This document shows positions 20,498 to 20,600 of a stretch of 20,600 nt of DNA, piece after piece. Under the pieces are notes generated by a model. That model was not told the DNA's origin. It ran no database searches and worked only from the letters and a program-made list of their open reading frames with translations. Both the position numbers and the translations under genes were made by a program. The stretch is from positions 1-20,600 of the forward strand of contig JBFKPQ010000029.1 in NCBI GenBank assembly GCA_041628225.1, in the 5' to 3' direction. Within the stretch, counting starts at the first letter, position 1. Every line of letters begins with the position of its first letter. The stretch comes from JBFKPQ01 sp041628225. Its GTDB lineage: Bacteria > Actinomycetota > Acidimicrobiia > Spongiisociales > JAENVV01.

Positions 20498-20600
20498 ATG
20501 TCGTACGCCGAACTGCACTGCCACACCAACTTCAGCTTCCTCGACGGCGCCTCTCATCCGGAAGCTCTGGTCGAGCGCGCGGCCGACCTGGGGTATGAAG
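20498..20600 (+). CDS. dnaE2: Error-prone DNA polymerase III alpha subunit, 5' end only
   Basis: The window ends 34 codons into this gene. The visible product MSYAELHCHTNFSFLDGAS..., followed by HPEALVERAADLGYE, is the start of the PHP domain of a C-family polymerase. The H-C-H-x-N-F-S-F-L-D-G-A-S-H-P wording is typical of DnaE2 rather than replicative DnaE1, where the opening is usually H-x-H-T/S-x-Y-S-x-L-D-G. DnaE2 performs error-prone translesion synthesis with ImuA' and ImuB. The LexA palindrome just upstream supports this assignment. The rest of the gene, including the polymerase active site, is outside the window. Confidence 0.87.
   Translation, partial: MSYAELHCHTNFSFLDGASHPEALVERAADLGYE

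Overview
The window is gene-dense, high-GC bacterial DNA with short intergenic gaps, many GTG starts and 4-bp stop/start overlaps. It looks actinobacterial. The truB-ribF-rpsO-pnp order, two proteins resembling F420-dependent enzymes (a luciferase-like oxidoreductase and a PPOX-fold protein), LexA boxes of the CGAAC-N4-GTTCG type, and several promoters of the TANNNT-N6-start (leaderless) form all point that way. Assignment to a lineage such as Acidimicrobiia is a guess from overall gene flavour. It is not shown by any marker here.

Region 1 (1-5716) is an RNA/translation block on the + strand: the 3' part of truB, ribF, a RidA-like gene and a GNAT gene (all coupled by 4-bp overlaps), then rpsO with a strong hairpin terminator. 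Next come a structured pnp leader and pnp itself. The encoded PNPase carries a long tail made only of Arg, Gly and Asp. A terminator closes the block.

Region 2 (5717-9534, + strand) holds fdhD (maturation of formate dehydrogenase), an unusual Fpg/Nei-family DNA glycosylase, and imuA'-imuB, two of the three parts of the SOS 'mutasome'. A perfect LexA palindrome lies inside the imuA' promoter. The third part, dnaE2, starts at the right edge of the window (20498) behind an identical LexA palindrome placed identically against its -10. This is one damage-inducible translesion synthesis system split by about 11 kb of other genes.

Region 3 (9535-14808) is mixed housekeeping: a MarR regulator with a palindrome on its promoter, a PlsC-type acyltransferase (-), 5-formyltetrahydrofolate cyclo-ligase (+), a minus-strand cluster of SGNH hydrolase, PPOX-fold protein and MFS transporter, and an F420-dependent LLM oxidoreductase (+) ending in a hairpin shared with the next, convergent gene.

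Region 4 (14814-20600) has a secreted repeat protein (-) with a PVKD-E/Q spacer and three copies of an 'AHQ...GT..PG' beta domain. Divergent from it is a two-gene operon for a Tat-exported Rieske subunit and a molybdopterin subunit of the arsenite-oxidase (AioBA/IdrBA) type whose substrate residues are only half conserved. A convergent L-lactate dehydrogenase gene and the start of dnaE2 follow.

No tRNA, rRNA, insertion sequence, prophage or CRISPR array was seen, and no stretch over 300 bases lacks a gene. The best candidates for under-described biology are the AioBA-like enzyme of unclear substrate, the AHQ-repeat secreted protein, the R/G/D tail of PNPase, and the atypical Fpg-like enzyme next to the SOS cassette.
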